A stretch of DNA of 64,000 bases, taken from contig RJAE01000002.1 of assembly GCA_004000035.1 (NCBI GenBank), forward strand, positions 434,001-498,000. The letters run 5' to 3'. The stretch is from Arthrobacter sulfonylureivorans. Its GTDB lineage: Bacteria; Actinomycetota; Actinomycetes; Actinomycetales; Micrococcaceae. The notes beneath the pieces are model-generated. The model was given only the letters and a program-made list of their open reading frames with translations. It had not been told where the DNA came from and searched no databases. The position numbers were made by a program, and so were the translations under genes. The stretch's first letter is position 1, and each line of letters begins with the position of its first letter. This document shows, piece by piece, positions 46,403 to 54,346 of this stretch.

Positions 46403-47265
46403 TGGCAGCCCCGCAGCCCACGCTGGGATGGAAGGTCCGCCAGAGCCTCTGGCTGCTGGTGCCGGTGGGGACCTTTGGATTCCTTGGCTTTACTGCCTTG
46501 CTGGTGGTTGGTACACGGGCGAAGCGCCCCTTGTGGTGGATCCTCGGCCTGGTCCACCTCATGCTCAGCGGTGTTGCCATGGCCCTGCTCGAGGGTGACG
46601 GCTTTCAGGAGGAGATCGCCACCTGGCTGCTCATGACCTGCTGGCTGGCGGGCAGCAGTTTCGCCGTCGCCATCAACCCTGAGTACCTGCGCTTCAAGTG
46701 GGACCGCGACCGCGCCGCTGCCCAGCCGTCCCGCACCACGGGGCGCACCGTCCGGGCGCGCTCCGGCAGCCAACTAAACAGCCGGCGCCAGCCGCGTGAC
46801 CGGGCCCGCGGAGCGAACGGCAAGCCCGCGCGGCGTAGCCGTGCCGGCTCCCGCAATGGTGCCAAGGCACCAAGACCGGGAGCGTCCGGAACATCCCATG
46901 CGATGCAGCGCCTCCCGGCCACCCCCGCCAGCGCCGGGGCCGCGGCCGGCAGCCCATCCGCGCTGCATACCGATCCGAGTGTTCCCTCTTCGGCCGCCAC
47001 AGCGGCCGAAGCCGTGGACGTTAATGAAGCCGTGGACGTTAATGCAGCCTCCGCCAGCGAGCTCGAAGCCCTGCCGGGATTCTCCCGGGCACTCGCCAAG
47101 AAAGCGGTCGAAACCAGGGAGAAGCGCGGCGGCTTCACCTCGGAACAGGATTTCGCCGCGGCCCTGGATCTGGCGCCGCACATCTTCCAGCGACTGCGCG
47201 GCCGCATCGTCTGCCGACGCACGCCGCAGTCACCGCCGTCGTTCGGGCGGATCGTGGACTACTAA
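46402..47265 (+). CDS. Membrane protein with C-terminal ComEA-like helix-hairpin-helix domain (2)
   Basis: A 287-residue paralogue of the preceding protein. Three hydrophobic helices (about residues 15-95) are followed by INPEYLRFKWD, a basic Arg/Ser/Gly-rich linker (about 100-200) and an HhH domain (VDVNAASASELEALPGFSRA to FAAALDLAP). The tail is FGRIVDY. An 18-bp tandem duplication (47008-47043) repeats the residues EAVDVN just before the HhH. It is the last gene of the Ycf46-like operon and is followed by a bidirectional terminator. Confidence 0.85.
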   Translation: MAAPQPTLGWKVRQSLWLLVPVGTFGFLGFTALLVVGTRAKRPLWWILGLVHLMLSGVAMALLEGDGFQEEIATWLLMTCWLAGSSFAVAINPEYLRFKWDRDRAAAQPSRTTGRTVRARSGSQLNSRRQPRDRARGANGKPARRSRAGSRNGAKAPRPGASGTSHAMQRLPATPASAGAAAGSPSALHTDPSVPSSAATAAEAVDVNEAVDVNAASASELEALPGFSRALAKKAVETREKRGGFTSEQDFAAALDLAPHIFQRLRGRIVCRRTPQSPPSFGRIVDY

Positions 47266-47310
47266 CGCGTGCCTCCCCACCCGCCCAGTGCGGCCCTCGA
47301 GGCTTAAATA

Positions 47311-47360
47311 CGCCAGGTCCCGATGCGATGGGGGGACATCCGGGACCTGGCGGGCTTTCT
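47311..47360. terminator. Bidirectional terminator after the Ycf46-like operon
   Basis: A perfect 12-bp stem (47311-47322 with 47341-47352) and an 18-base loop are followed on the plus strand by GGCTTTCTGG and on the minus strand by TATTTAAG. It sits between two convergent genes and can serve both. Confidence 0.75.
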
Positions 47361-47370
47361 GGACTGCCGG

Positions 47371-47748
47371 TCAGTCAGCGCTCTGTGCACTCGGGGCGGA
47401 AGCAGCGGACTGGGCAGATACCGGCGACGGGGCGCTCTGGGCGGAGGCCGGGCTGGCCGCCGACTGGGCAGAGACCGGCGACGGGGCGCTCTGGGCGGAG
47501 GCCGGGCTGGCCGCCGACTGGGCAGTCAGGGCCGACACAGCTGTCTTCACGTCGTGCTGGTCCAGATTCACCGCCGCCGGGGACACACTGGTTTCCATGA
47601 CCGGGCTGAGGGCCGGTGCTTCCGTTGCCTGGACGATGCTCTGTCCCAGATCCTCGTTTTCGAAGGCCGAATCCGCGACAGCGGATCCGGCGCCGATTGC
47701 CATCACGCCGAGAGTTCCGGTTGCGATCCACAGAGTGCGCTTGTTCAT
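47371..47748 (-). CDS. Secreted Ala/Ser/Gln repeat protein
   Basis: A 125-residue exported protein. The signal peptide MNKRTLWIATGTLGVMAIGA ends near AVAD. The mature part carries tandem nine-residue repeats of the type SAQSA-[AP]-SP-[AV], five in a row, encoded by a 54-bp DNA repeat present twice (from 47421 and 47475). ATG 47748 has AAAGGCAG upstream. The repeats suggest an unstructured surface or wall-spanning region. No family is recognised, and repeat number probably varies between strains. Confidence 0.7.
   Translation of the reverse strand: MNKRTLWIATGTLGVMAIGAGSAVADSAFENEDLGQSIVQATEAPALSPVMETSVSPAAVNLDQHDVKTAVSALTAQSAASPASAQSAPSPVSAQSAASPASAQSAPSPVSAQSAASAPSAQSAD
47421..47528. repeat. 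54-bp tandem repeat inside the secreted-protein gene
   Basis: Two nearly identical 54-bp units begin at 47421 and 47475. Each encodes 18 residues made of two nine-residue sub-repeats. The length is a multiple of three, so unit gain or loss keeps the frame. Confidence 0.85.
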
Positions 47749-47893
47749 GTTCTGCCTTTCACGGTGCTTTGCGAGGTGCTGATGACTCAAGAATGCACAC
47801 CGAACGTGAGACGTTGAGGAGAACTCAATGAGAAGCCTCTCATCTGCCCCACGCGGCTAAAGTGAGACTAGATGCTCCTTTGGAAGGCCATTA

Positions 47894-49246
47894 ATGACGC
47901 AGACCGCTTCCCTGCCCACCGGCGACCAGATCGTGCAGGAACTTCCCTGGCGCTGGCGGGTCCAAGGCAAGATTTTTCTGCTCGGCGGACTCGGCTTCAT
48001 GTTCGATGCCTGGGACGTCACGCTCAACGGCGTCCTGATCCCGCTGCTGTCCGATCATTGGGACCTTGTTCCGGCGCAAGCTGCTTGGATCGGGACGGCG
48101 AATTTGATCGGCATGGCACTCGGTGCCTTCATCTGGGGCTCAATCGCCGACCTCATCGGCCGCAAGACGGCGTTCACCGCCACGCTGCTGGTCTTCTCGG
48201 TCTTCACTGTCTGCGGGGCCTTCGCACCGGACATTGTCTGGTTCTGCGTCTTCCGGTTCATCGCCGGTTTCGGCCTGGGCGGCTGCGTCCCCGTTGACTA
48301 CGCGCTGGTCGGCGAATTCACCCCGCGCCGGCTGCGCGGCCGCGTCCTGACCGCGATGGACGGCTGGTGGCCCGTCGGCGCCGCGCTCTGCGGTTTTGTC
48401 TCGGCCATCATCATGGCCACCGTGGCCGACTGGCGCTTCACCATGCTGATCATGGTCCTGCCCGCCCTGCTGGTCTTCTGGGTCCGCAGGTCGGTGCCCG
48501 AATCCCCGCTCTACCTGGTCAGCCGCGGCCGCACGGCGGAGGCCGAACGAGTCATCAACGGCATGATTGAGCGGACCGGCGGAACCGTCCGCGAATGGCG
48601 GCTGCCCGAACCCAGCGAAGCACCGCGCCTGTCCGCCGTAAACGTCCTGGTGCAGTTCAAAGCCGTCTGGAAATTCAACTGGAAGATTACGACGGCGGCC
48701 TGGGCCCTGTTCTTCAGCATCCTGCTGGTCTACTACCTGGCCCTGACCTGGATGCCGATCATCCTCATCGACGCCGGATTCGCCGCAGCTCGTGCCTTCC
48801 TCACCACGGCAGGCATGGCCGCCGTCGGTCTGGTGGGCGTCATCATCGCCGCGTACCTCGTCGAGAAGACCGGACGGAAGTGGATTCTCGCCATTACCGG
48901 TCCATTGTCGGCGCTGGCGCTCGTCGTCGTCGCACTCCTCATCGACGTTCCCGGGGCTGTGGTGGCCCTGCTGCTGGTCTACGGGATGGTGGTGCAGATC
49001 GCTATTCCCGTGCTGTATACCTATGTCTCCGAGCTCTACCCCACCGAGCTGCGCGGGTCCGGCTTCGGCTGGGCCTCGACGTTCTCCCGCGTTGGAGCCG
49101 GCTTCGGCCCGCTCATCTTCGCGTCAGTCATGTGGCCGTATCTGGGCCTTGCATGGTCGTTCGCCATTGCCGGCGTCCTGGTGCTGATCGCGGTGCTGTG
49201 GATGGCGCGCTTCTCTCCCGAGACCAAGGGCGCCGAACTTCTCTAA
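47894..49246 (+). CDS. Major facilitator superfamily transporter, sugar-porter/SV2-like
   Basis: A 450-residue 12-helix transporter. The opening FLLGGLGFMFDAWDVTLNGV and the loop motif GSIADLIGRKTAF are typical of the group that includes niacin, aromatic acid and SV2-like carriers, and a second-half relative of the same loop (YLVEKTGRKWI) is present. GGAAGG precedes the ATG. An inverted repeat TTGAG-N5-CTCAA lies at 47814-47828 in the upstream region, a possible operator. The substrate is not evident from its neighbours. Confidence 0.9.
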   Translation: MTQTASLPTGDQIVQELPWRWRVQGKIFLLGGLGFMFDAWDVTLNGVLIPLLSDHWDLVPAQAAWIGTANLIGMALGAFIWGSIADLIGRKTAFTATLLVFSVFTVCGAFAPDIVWFCVFRFIAGFGLGGCVPVDYALVGEFTPRRLRGRVLTAMDGWWPVGAALCGFVSAIIMATVADWRFTMLIMVLPALLVFWVRRSVPESPLYLVSRGRTAEAERVINGMIERTGGTVREWRLPEPSEAPRLSAVNVLVQFKAVWKFNWKITTAAWALFFSILLVYYLALTWMPIILIDAGFAAARAFLTTAGMAAVGLVGVIIAAYLVEKTGRKWILAITGPLSALALVVVALLIDVPGAVVALLLVYGMVVQIAIPVLYTYVSELYPTELRGSGFGWASTFSRVGAGFGPLIFASVMWPYLGLAWSFAIAGVLVLIAVLWMARFSPETKGAELL

Positions 49247-49281
49247 TTCGGGCAGTCACCTGCACGGCTCCCGAACCCAAA

Positions 49282-49318
49282 TGCGCCCTTCCACCAACAG
49301 GGGGAAGGGCGCACGTTT
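49282..49318. terminator. Bidirectional terminator between MFS and DUF6318 genes
   Basis: A perfect 11-bp stem (49282-49292 with 49303-49313) and a 10-base loop are followed by CGTTTAG on the plus strand. The flanking genes converge here. Confidence 0.75.
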
Positions 49319-49331
49319 AGCGGATCTGTGT

Positions 49332-49925
49332 TTACTCCGGCAACCCGGCATTCGGCGTCTCGTCGACCGACACCATCGCCCACGCGCCGTCGGCGTAGTT
49401 GGCAGTTACCGTCAGCGTGGTTCCGTCCGAATCCCACTCCTTGGCCTCGACGGTCTTGCCGTCCTTGTCCAGGGTGGTGCGGGCGTCTTCCATGTACGGA
49501 ACCACGGCGCTGAGGTTACCCTCGTCGTCCTTGGCTTCATCCAACGCCACCACGTTCAGGGCCTTGGGCTGTCCGCCGGCAATCCAGCCGCCGTCGGCGT
49601 ATACAGCCTCAATGGCGTCCGCCTCGGTCATGCAACCGGTGCAGTCAGCGGCGACTTCGCGCATCAGGTCTGCATCGCCGGTCTGGATCGCATAGTTCTT
49701 GGCTTCAAAGTAGTAGTACGTGAAGGACGCCAAGCCCTGGGCGGTGTCTTCGGCCATCCGATCGTTCTTCTCCGGCGTCCGGACGTTCTGCGCCGGCGCT
49801 TCAGTGCTAGCCGCCACCGGCTTGTTGCTTACTGCAGCCTTGTCCTGCCCGGCCTCACTGCCACAGCCCACAAGCGCAACAGCTGCCACAGTCACCACGG
49901 CGCCGGACATCATCAACTTCTTCAT
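49332..49925 (-). CDS. DUF6318-family lipoprotein (1)
   Basis: A 197-residue lipoprotein (lipobox LVGC, Cys21). After a Thr/Ala/Pro linker comes the DUF6318 core: GLASFTYYYFEAKNYAIQTGD, then DCTGC, then GGWIAGG. The CxxC pair is shared with the DUF6318 protein at 51022-51672 and could form a disulfide outside the cell. The family is largely confined to Micrococcaceae-like actinobacteria and has no known function. Confidence 0.82.
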   Translation of the reverse strand: MKKLMMSGAVVTVAAVALVGCGSEAGQDKAAVSNKPVAASTEAPAQNVRTPEKNDRMAEDTAQGLASFTYYYFEAKNYAIQTGDADLMREVAADCTGCMTEADAIEAVYADGGWIAGGQPKALNVVALDEAKDDEGNLSAVVPYMEDARTTLDKDGKTVEAKEWDSDGTTLTVTANYADGAWAMVSVDETPNAGLPE

Positions 49926-50077
49926 GGTCTCCCCTGGGATAACGGAATGAGAGGGAGCCGACGTCTTCGCATCTGGGCGGCGTCAGCACCGTCACATACC
50001 CTATCGCCGGGATACACCCCAAACTCTGAAAAGAGTGCTTCAGGTGTTGCAGATCACGCCCCATCTTCAGTTCAGAT

Positions 50078-51025
50078 TCAGCAACCCGCGCCCTCCGGAT
50101 TCTCCAGGCAGTTGTCCGCGTAGTTATTCACCACAGACCGCCAGACGCTGAGAGGCACCGCAGCGCTATCTATCTGTGCTTCACCCGAAATCGCTATCCA
50201 GTCCGAACCGTCAATCGAATACTCGCCTCTGTAGGTAGTCGTCAACGAAACCTGAACGTCCCCAGTCTCCGTATAACGGTGACTTGTAGATGTCTTCTCG
50301 CCCAATCGGTCAGCCGGGAGCGGTCCTCCAGGTTGGCTTGTAGGCCCCAACGAAGAGCCATCACCGTAGCTCCATGTATACGCAGTGGGAATCGCGCGAA
50401 CAGTTACATCAAAGCCATCGATGTCCTCATTGAACGTCTGCTCATTCGGACTTGCATAGACGTTGGTTTCAGCTCCGATCAAAGTATGCGGAACGGGCTC
50501 CACGGAAAGCCCCGATGGAGCAATCGGCAACCTCCGGAAGAACTCAATCGTCACCACCGGTACTTCTTCGGTACCATCTGCTGGGGCGTCTAGAGGCATA
50601 TCTGAGTACTGACAGATCGTTCTCGTCGTATCCGCCCACTGTGGCGGACTCTGGCCCGCCGGCGCTTCAAGAATGCGCATGAGCATACCGTCCGCACCCA
50701 CAGAACAGCTCGCATTAACAAGAATGCATTCGACCGAGATGTCGGCGAGATTTGGGATGCACACCGGTTCGAACTTTCGCTGTGGCGGTGCTGCGACCGA
50801 GCCCGAACCGATGGGCTGGGTTATCGGATCATTGACTCCGGGTAGTGTTCCCGGAAGTGTTTTGTCCGCCTCCAAGACAATGTCTGTCTCCTCGAAGTCG
50901 CCTCCAATAGGAGGAAGGTTAGCATCCGAGGACCAAGAAACTTGTGCACCGCCTGCTACAAGAAACATGGCGATCAACGTGCCGGCAGCAGCAGATACAA
51001 GGCGAAGGCGCCTGAGCGGTCTCAT
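50078..51025 (-). CDS. Secreted protein with PKD-like domain
   Basis: A 315-residue exported protein with an Arg-rich signal peptide (MRPLRRLRLVSAAAGTLIAM). The C-terminal half reads TYTWSYGDGSS-like (here AYTWSYGDGSS) and TSHRYTETGDVQVSLTTTY, the pattern of a PKD fold. Paired cysteines occur in CIPN/CILV/CSV and at the very end. Its ATG overlaps the stop of the DUF6318 gene upstream (ATGA), so the two are an operon. The DNA is more AT-rich than its surroundings. Possibly a cell-surface or pilus-associated protein; function unknown. Confidence 0.72.
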   Translation of the reverse strand: MRPLRRLRLVSAAAGTLIAMFLVAGGAQVSWSSDANLPPIGGDFEETDIVLEADKTLPGTLPGVNDPITQPIGSGSVAAPPQRKFEPVCIPNLADISVECILVNASCSVGADGMLMRILEAPAGQSPPQWADTTRTICQYSDMPLDAPADGTEEVPVVTIEFFRRLPIAPSGLSVEPVPHTLIGAETNVYASPNEQTFNEDIDGFDVTVRAIPTAYTWSYGDGSSLGPTSQPGGPLPADRLGEKTSTSHRYTETGDVQVSLTTTYRGEYSIDGSDWIAISGEAQIDSAAVPLSVWRSVVNNYADNCLENPEGAGC

Positions 51026-51672
51026 TCTCTAGCGCCCTCAGGACGAGCAAGATCGATCATCTGCCACCCGCCGTTTTGATACTGAATTTCGGGAATCCAC
51101 AAGGTTGGCTCTGCGATACCATCCGATTCGCCCTTGAGAGCACCGTTGGAATAGTAAAAAAGCGGTTCTTGACTAAAGAAAATATAGGGAGCGTATCCCC
51201 CACTCGTGGTCTCTTCATAGCGCTTTTCGATCTTGGTCACCTGGAGGCCACCGCCGGCTATCCATCGCCCATCAACCGTCCAAGATTTGATGTCGTCAAA
51301 CACCGCATCGCAAAGCGCGCAGTCGGAGCCGGTTATCGATGTGATCATTCCCAAGTCTCCGGTCTCATATGCGTACGAGACAGTCTCAAACCAGTACGGG
51401 ATGAACGCTTCCAATCCTTGCTGGGATTTCAGCGACGCTTCACTTGGCATTTCTGGCACTGGAACGTTTTCGGCGGGGCCGTCTTCGGACGCCGGTTTAT
51501 ATGTGGGGTCTGGACTTTGAGTCGCTGACTCCGATGCAACGGGGGCGGGCGATGCGGATGGCTCGGCGCCGGCTGGTCCTGTGCAGGCGGAGAGGGCAAG
51601 GGCTGCCGCGGAGATGAGGAAAAGGGTGATGCGGGCGCGCGTTGTAGCTATGAGTGTTGGCTGCTGGCTCAC
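51022..51672 (-). CDS. DUF6318-family lipoprotein (2)
   Basis: A 216-residue lipoprotein (lipobox LSAC, Cys30), followed by a Pro/Ser/Ala linker. The DUF6318 core GLEAFIPYWFETVSYAYETGD, then DCALC, then GRWIAGG aligns with the protein at 49332-49925. The C-terminal part is longer here. It is the first gene of a two-gene operon with the PKD-like protein. Codon use and base composition are more AT-rich than in neighbouring housekeeping genes, which hints at transfer. Confidence 0.8.
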   Translation of the reverse strand: MSQQPTLIATTRARITLFLISAAALALSACTGPAGAEPSASPAPVASESATQSPDPTYKPASEDGPAENVPVPEMPSEASLKSQQGLEAFIPYWFETVSYAYETGDLGMITSITGSDCALCDAVFDDIKSWTVDGRWIAGGGLQVTKIEKRYEETTSGGYAPYIFFSQEPLFYYSNGALKGESDGIAEPTLWIPEIQYQNGGWQMIDLARPEGARE

Positions 51673-51885
51673 TCAGACCCCCGGGTGCTGGACGGGCTGG
51701 ACGCTTGGTGCGAGCCAGTCTAACCAGACGAATCGACAGGTGCGGAGGTTTTCCACAGGTTTGGTCTGCAGCGGGTTGAAAGCAAGCGCCGCCCTTGACA
51801 GCAGCACGTAAATATCGCGTGTCTTGGCGCGGGAGAACCGCGCTTACACCGATTGGCGAGCACCGGCGTCGTTGTTCGAGTGGAC

Positions 51886-52443
51886 CTAGGCGAGCTTGGC
51901 GAGTGTCTCCACGAGGAGGCGGCGTTCCTCGACCTTGATCCGTTCGTGCAGCGACTCTTCGGTGTCGTCGTCCAGCACGGGAACTGCCGCCTGGGCAAGG
52001 ATCGGGCCGGTGTCGACGCCGGAATCCACCAGGTGCACGGTCACGCCGGTGATCTTGACGCCGTGGTCCATGGCATCGCGCACGCCGTGGGCGCCCGGGA
52101 AGGACGGCAGCAGGGCCGGGTGGGTGTTGACCAGGCGCCCCTCGAAGCGGGCGACGAATTCGGCGTCAAGGATCCGCATGAAGCCTGCCAGCAGCACCAC
52201 ATCCGGGTTGTCGGCCGCAACGGCTTCTTCCAGGGCACGGTTCCATTCGGGCCGTGAGGCGAAGTCGCCGGGGGCCACCGTAAAGGTCCGGATACCCGCC
52301 TCGACGGCGCGTTCCAGCCCGCGGCAGCCGGGAACGTCGCTGCCCACCGCGGCGATCTCGGCATCAAGCCCGCCGTCACGGACGGCGTCGATGACGGCCT
52401 GCAGGTTGGTGCCGGAGCCGGATACGAGAACCACTATGCGCAT
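51886..52443 (-). CDS. purN: Phosphoribosylglycinamide formyltransferase
   Basis: A 185-residue GAR transformylase that uses 10-formyl-tetrahydrofolate. It begins MRIVVLVSGSGTNLQAVIDA. The catalytic region has VNTHPALLPSFPGAHGVRDA (conserved Asn and His), and the catalytic Asp loop is DSGVDTGPIL. In related actinobacteria purN is usually next to purH; here purH is at 39651-41339. PerM is encoded two genes away, as is usual. Confidence 0.96.
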   Translation of the reverse strand: MRIVVLVSGSGTNLQAVIDAVRDGGLDAEIAAVGSDVPGCRGLERAVEAGIRTFTVAPGDFASRPEWNRALEEAVAADNPDVVLLAGFMRILDAEFVARFEGRLVNTHPALLPSFPGAHGVRDAMDHGVKITGVTVHLVDSGVDTGPILAQAAVPVLDDDTEESLHERIKVEERRLLVETLAKLA

Positions 52444-52483
52444 GGAATCAACTTTATGCGTCCCTCTCGCCTAGGCTTAATCC

Positions 52484-52894
52484 ATGCAGCAGACCACGCG
52501 CCCGGAGCCGACCGAGGAACAGACCAAGTCGGCGGGGCTATTTGTCCGTGTGCTGCTGCTGTTGTTGGCTTCCACCTTCTTAGCCACGGCTCTCCCGCTC
52601 CCTTGGAAGGCGGTGGCTCCGGCGCTGGCCGTGGCGAGCATCGTGGTGGCCGTCATCGGCCTGGTGAAAGCGGTGCGCGCGGGGCTGCCGGGCTCGCTGC
52701 GGATCACCTATGTACTGGGCGTCGGTGCCGGCGCGTTCTTCCTGCTGACCACGCTGGCGCAGGTGCTGTTCTGGCCCCTGACCGCTGCCTTCGAGGACTG
52801 CAATCAGTTGGCAGTCACGCAGTCGGCCCGCGAAGCATGCCTGGGCAACTACGAGGACAAGCTGCTGAACTTCACCGACCTGTTGAACCCGTAG
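52484..52894 (+). CDS. Small membrane protein, unknown function
   Basis: A 136-residue protein with three hydrophobic helices (about residues 20-36, 44-63 and 74-96) and a short C-terminal part with two cysteines. No family is recognised. It is divergent from purN and converges with perM, leaving one base between the stops. TAGGCT (52472-52477) ends 6 bases before the ATG, so it is probably leaderless. Confidence 0.8.
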   Translation: MQQTTRPEPTEEQTKSAGLFVRVLLLLLASTFLATALPLPWKAVAPALAVASIVVAVIGLVKAVRAGLPGSLRITYVLGVGAGAFFLLTTLAQVLFWPLTAAFEDCNQLAVTQSAREACLGNYEDKLLNFTDLLNP

Positions 52895-52895
52895 T

Positions 52896-54197
52896 TCACT
52901 TCCGGCTGCGGGCCCGGGCCGGTTCGCGCTCCAGCCAGGGTGCGACGGCGTGGCCGATCATGGTGCCGAGCGCTACTTCGCCGGCGACCCACAGCGCGGT
53001 CCACAACGGATCCGGCCCGATCTCCGTCAGCCGGCCGATACCCAGCGAACCGTTGGACAGCCACACCAGCGCGGCGGCCGCTGCCCCGGCGACGGTACCA
53101 ATGAACAGCCCCAGGAGCAGCGTGGACGCCGAGGCCGTGAACCAGCGGGCCCGGATCTTGATGGAGAGCCACTCGTCGAAATGGTTCTCACCCTCGCGCA
53201 GGAACCACCAGCCGGCCAGCACGCCGGCGACCACCGGCACGGCCAAGGCGGCCAGCCCGTAGGTCAGCTCGCCGGACGGCAGGGCGCCCAACACCGGCAA
53301 GGCGGGCATTGGTCCCACCGTGGTGGCCAGCGGCCCAATGGAACTGCCGGAGCCGAGGGCGAATCCGGCCCCCGAACTCCACGACAGCGCCCACACGACG
53401 AAGTTGGGTACCAGCCCCAACTGCGCCACCGTCAGTACGACGCCGCCGATGATGCCGGGGCTGAGCTGTTCATAGATTTCCACGACTTCGGCCCAGTGCA
53501 GGCCCAGGTCCACTGCCAGCAGCAGGGCCGAGAGTGCCACGGCGGCGGTCACCGCCAGCAGCCCGGCACGAATGCCGGCCCACACGTAGGATCCGGCCCA
53601 GCGGGAATGCTGGCTGGTGCGGGCCACCCATGCGGCCGCGTCGACGCCGATCAACCGGGCCCAGGACCCGGCCTCCCGGTACGCGCCCACAATCAGTCCA
53701 GCCCCGGCCGGCAGCAGCGGAATGAGGGCCCCGGCCAGCGTGGAAATCTCCACTTCATCGGTCTGCACCAGATATGCGGTCGCTGCACCCACGGCAGCGT
53801 AGGTTCCGAGCGCGCCGGCCAGTGCCTGCCACAACTGGTCCGTATAGGAGGCCCGGGCCAGCCGCCGTCCGGCGCGCCAGGACAGGAAGAACGGGATGAG
53901 CGTGAGTCCCAGCGGCACCAGCGACAACGTTCCGCGCATCGTTTCGGCCGAACTGGCACCGGTTTGGATGGCCAGTTCCAGCGGGACGCCGTGGATGAGC
54001 AGCCAGGCCTGGCCGCCGAGACGGGCCAGCGAATCGAAGCTGCGGTCGTCAAAACCGTCGGCAAACCACACGCCCACCAGCGGCAGCAGCACCACGATGG
54101 CCGAGAGCAGGGCGCACTGGAAGAACTCGAAGGCACCCTGCAGCCAGAGGGGCATCGGCAGTCCGGCCTGACCGCCCGGTCGCGACGTGAGTTTCAT
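52896..54197 (-). CDS. perM: PerM/DUF6350 polytopic membrane protein
   Basis: A 433-residue protein with about ten hydrophobic helices spread over its length, matching DUF6350. The mycobacterial member PerM supports cell division and persistence. The position beside purN is conserved in many actinobacteria and supports the call. No catalytic motif is evident. The downstream end abuts the convergent small membrane protein gene. Confidence 0.82.
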   Translation of the reverse strand: MKLTSRPGGQAGLPMPLWLQGAFEFFQCALLSAIVVLLPLVGVWFADGFDDRSFDSLARLGGQAWLLIHGVPLELAIQTGASSAETMRGTLSLVPLGLTLIPFFLSWRAGRRLARASYTDQLWQALAGALGTYAAVGAATAYLVQTDEVEISTLAGALIPLLPAGAGLIVGAYREAGSWARLIGVDAAAWVARTSQHSRWAGSYVWAGIRAGLLAVTAAVALSALLLAVDLGLHWAEVVEIYEQLSPGIIGGVVLTVAQLGLVPNFVVWALSWSSGAGFALGSGSSIGPLATTVGPMPALPVLGALPSGELTYGLAALAVPVVAGVLAGWWFLREGENHFDEWLSIKIRARWFTASASTLLLGLFIGTVAGAAAAALVWLSNGSLGIGRLTEIGPDPLWTALWVAGEVALGTMIGHAVAPWLEREPARARSRK

Positions 54198-54346
54198 TGC
54201 TTCTATGGTGCCAGTCAGGTTGCCCCCGCCCGCTTAGCGACGCGGCGCCGTGGCCATCGGCACATGGCGGGCGCGCACCGTCGTCGTACTTTCCCAGCGC
54301 ACGACGGCGGGGCTCGGCTCACGCTCCCGGGTCCGGTAATCGGGTC

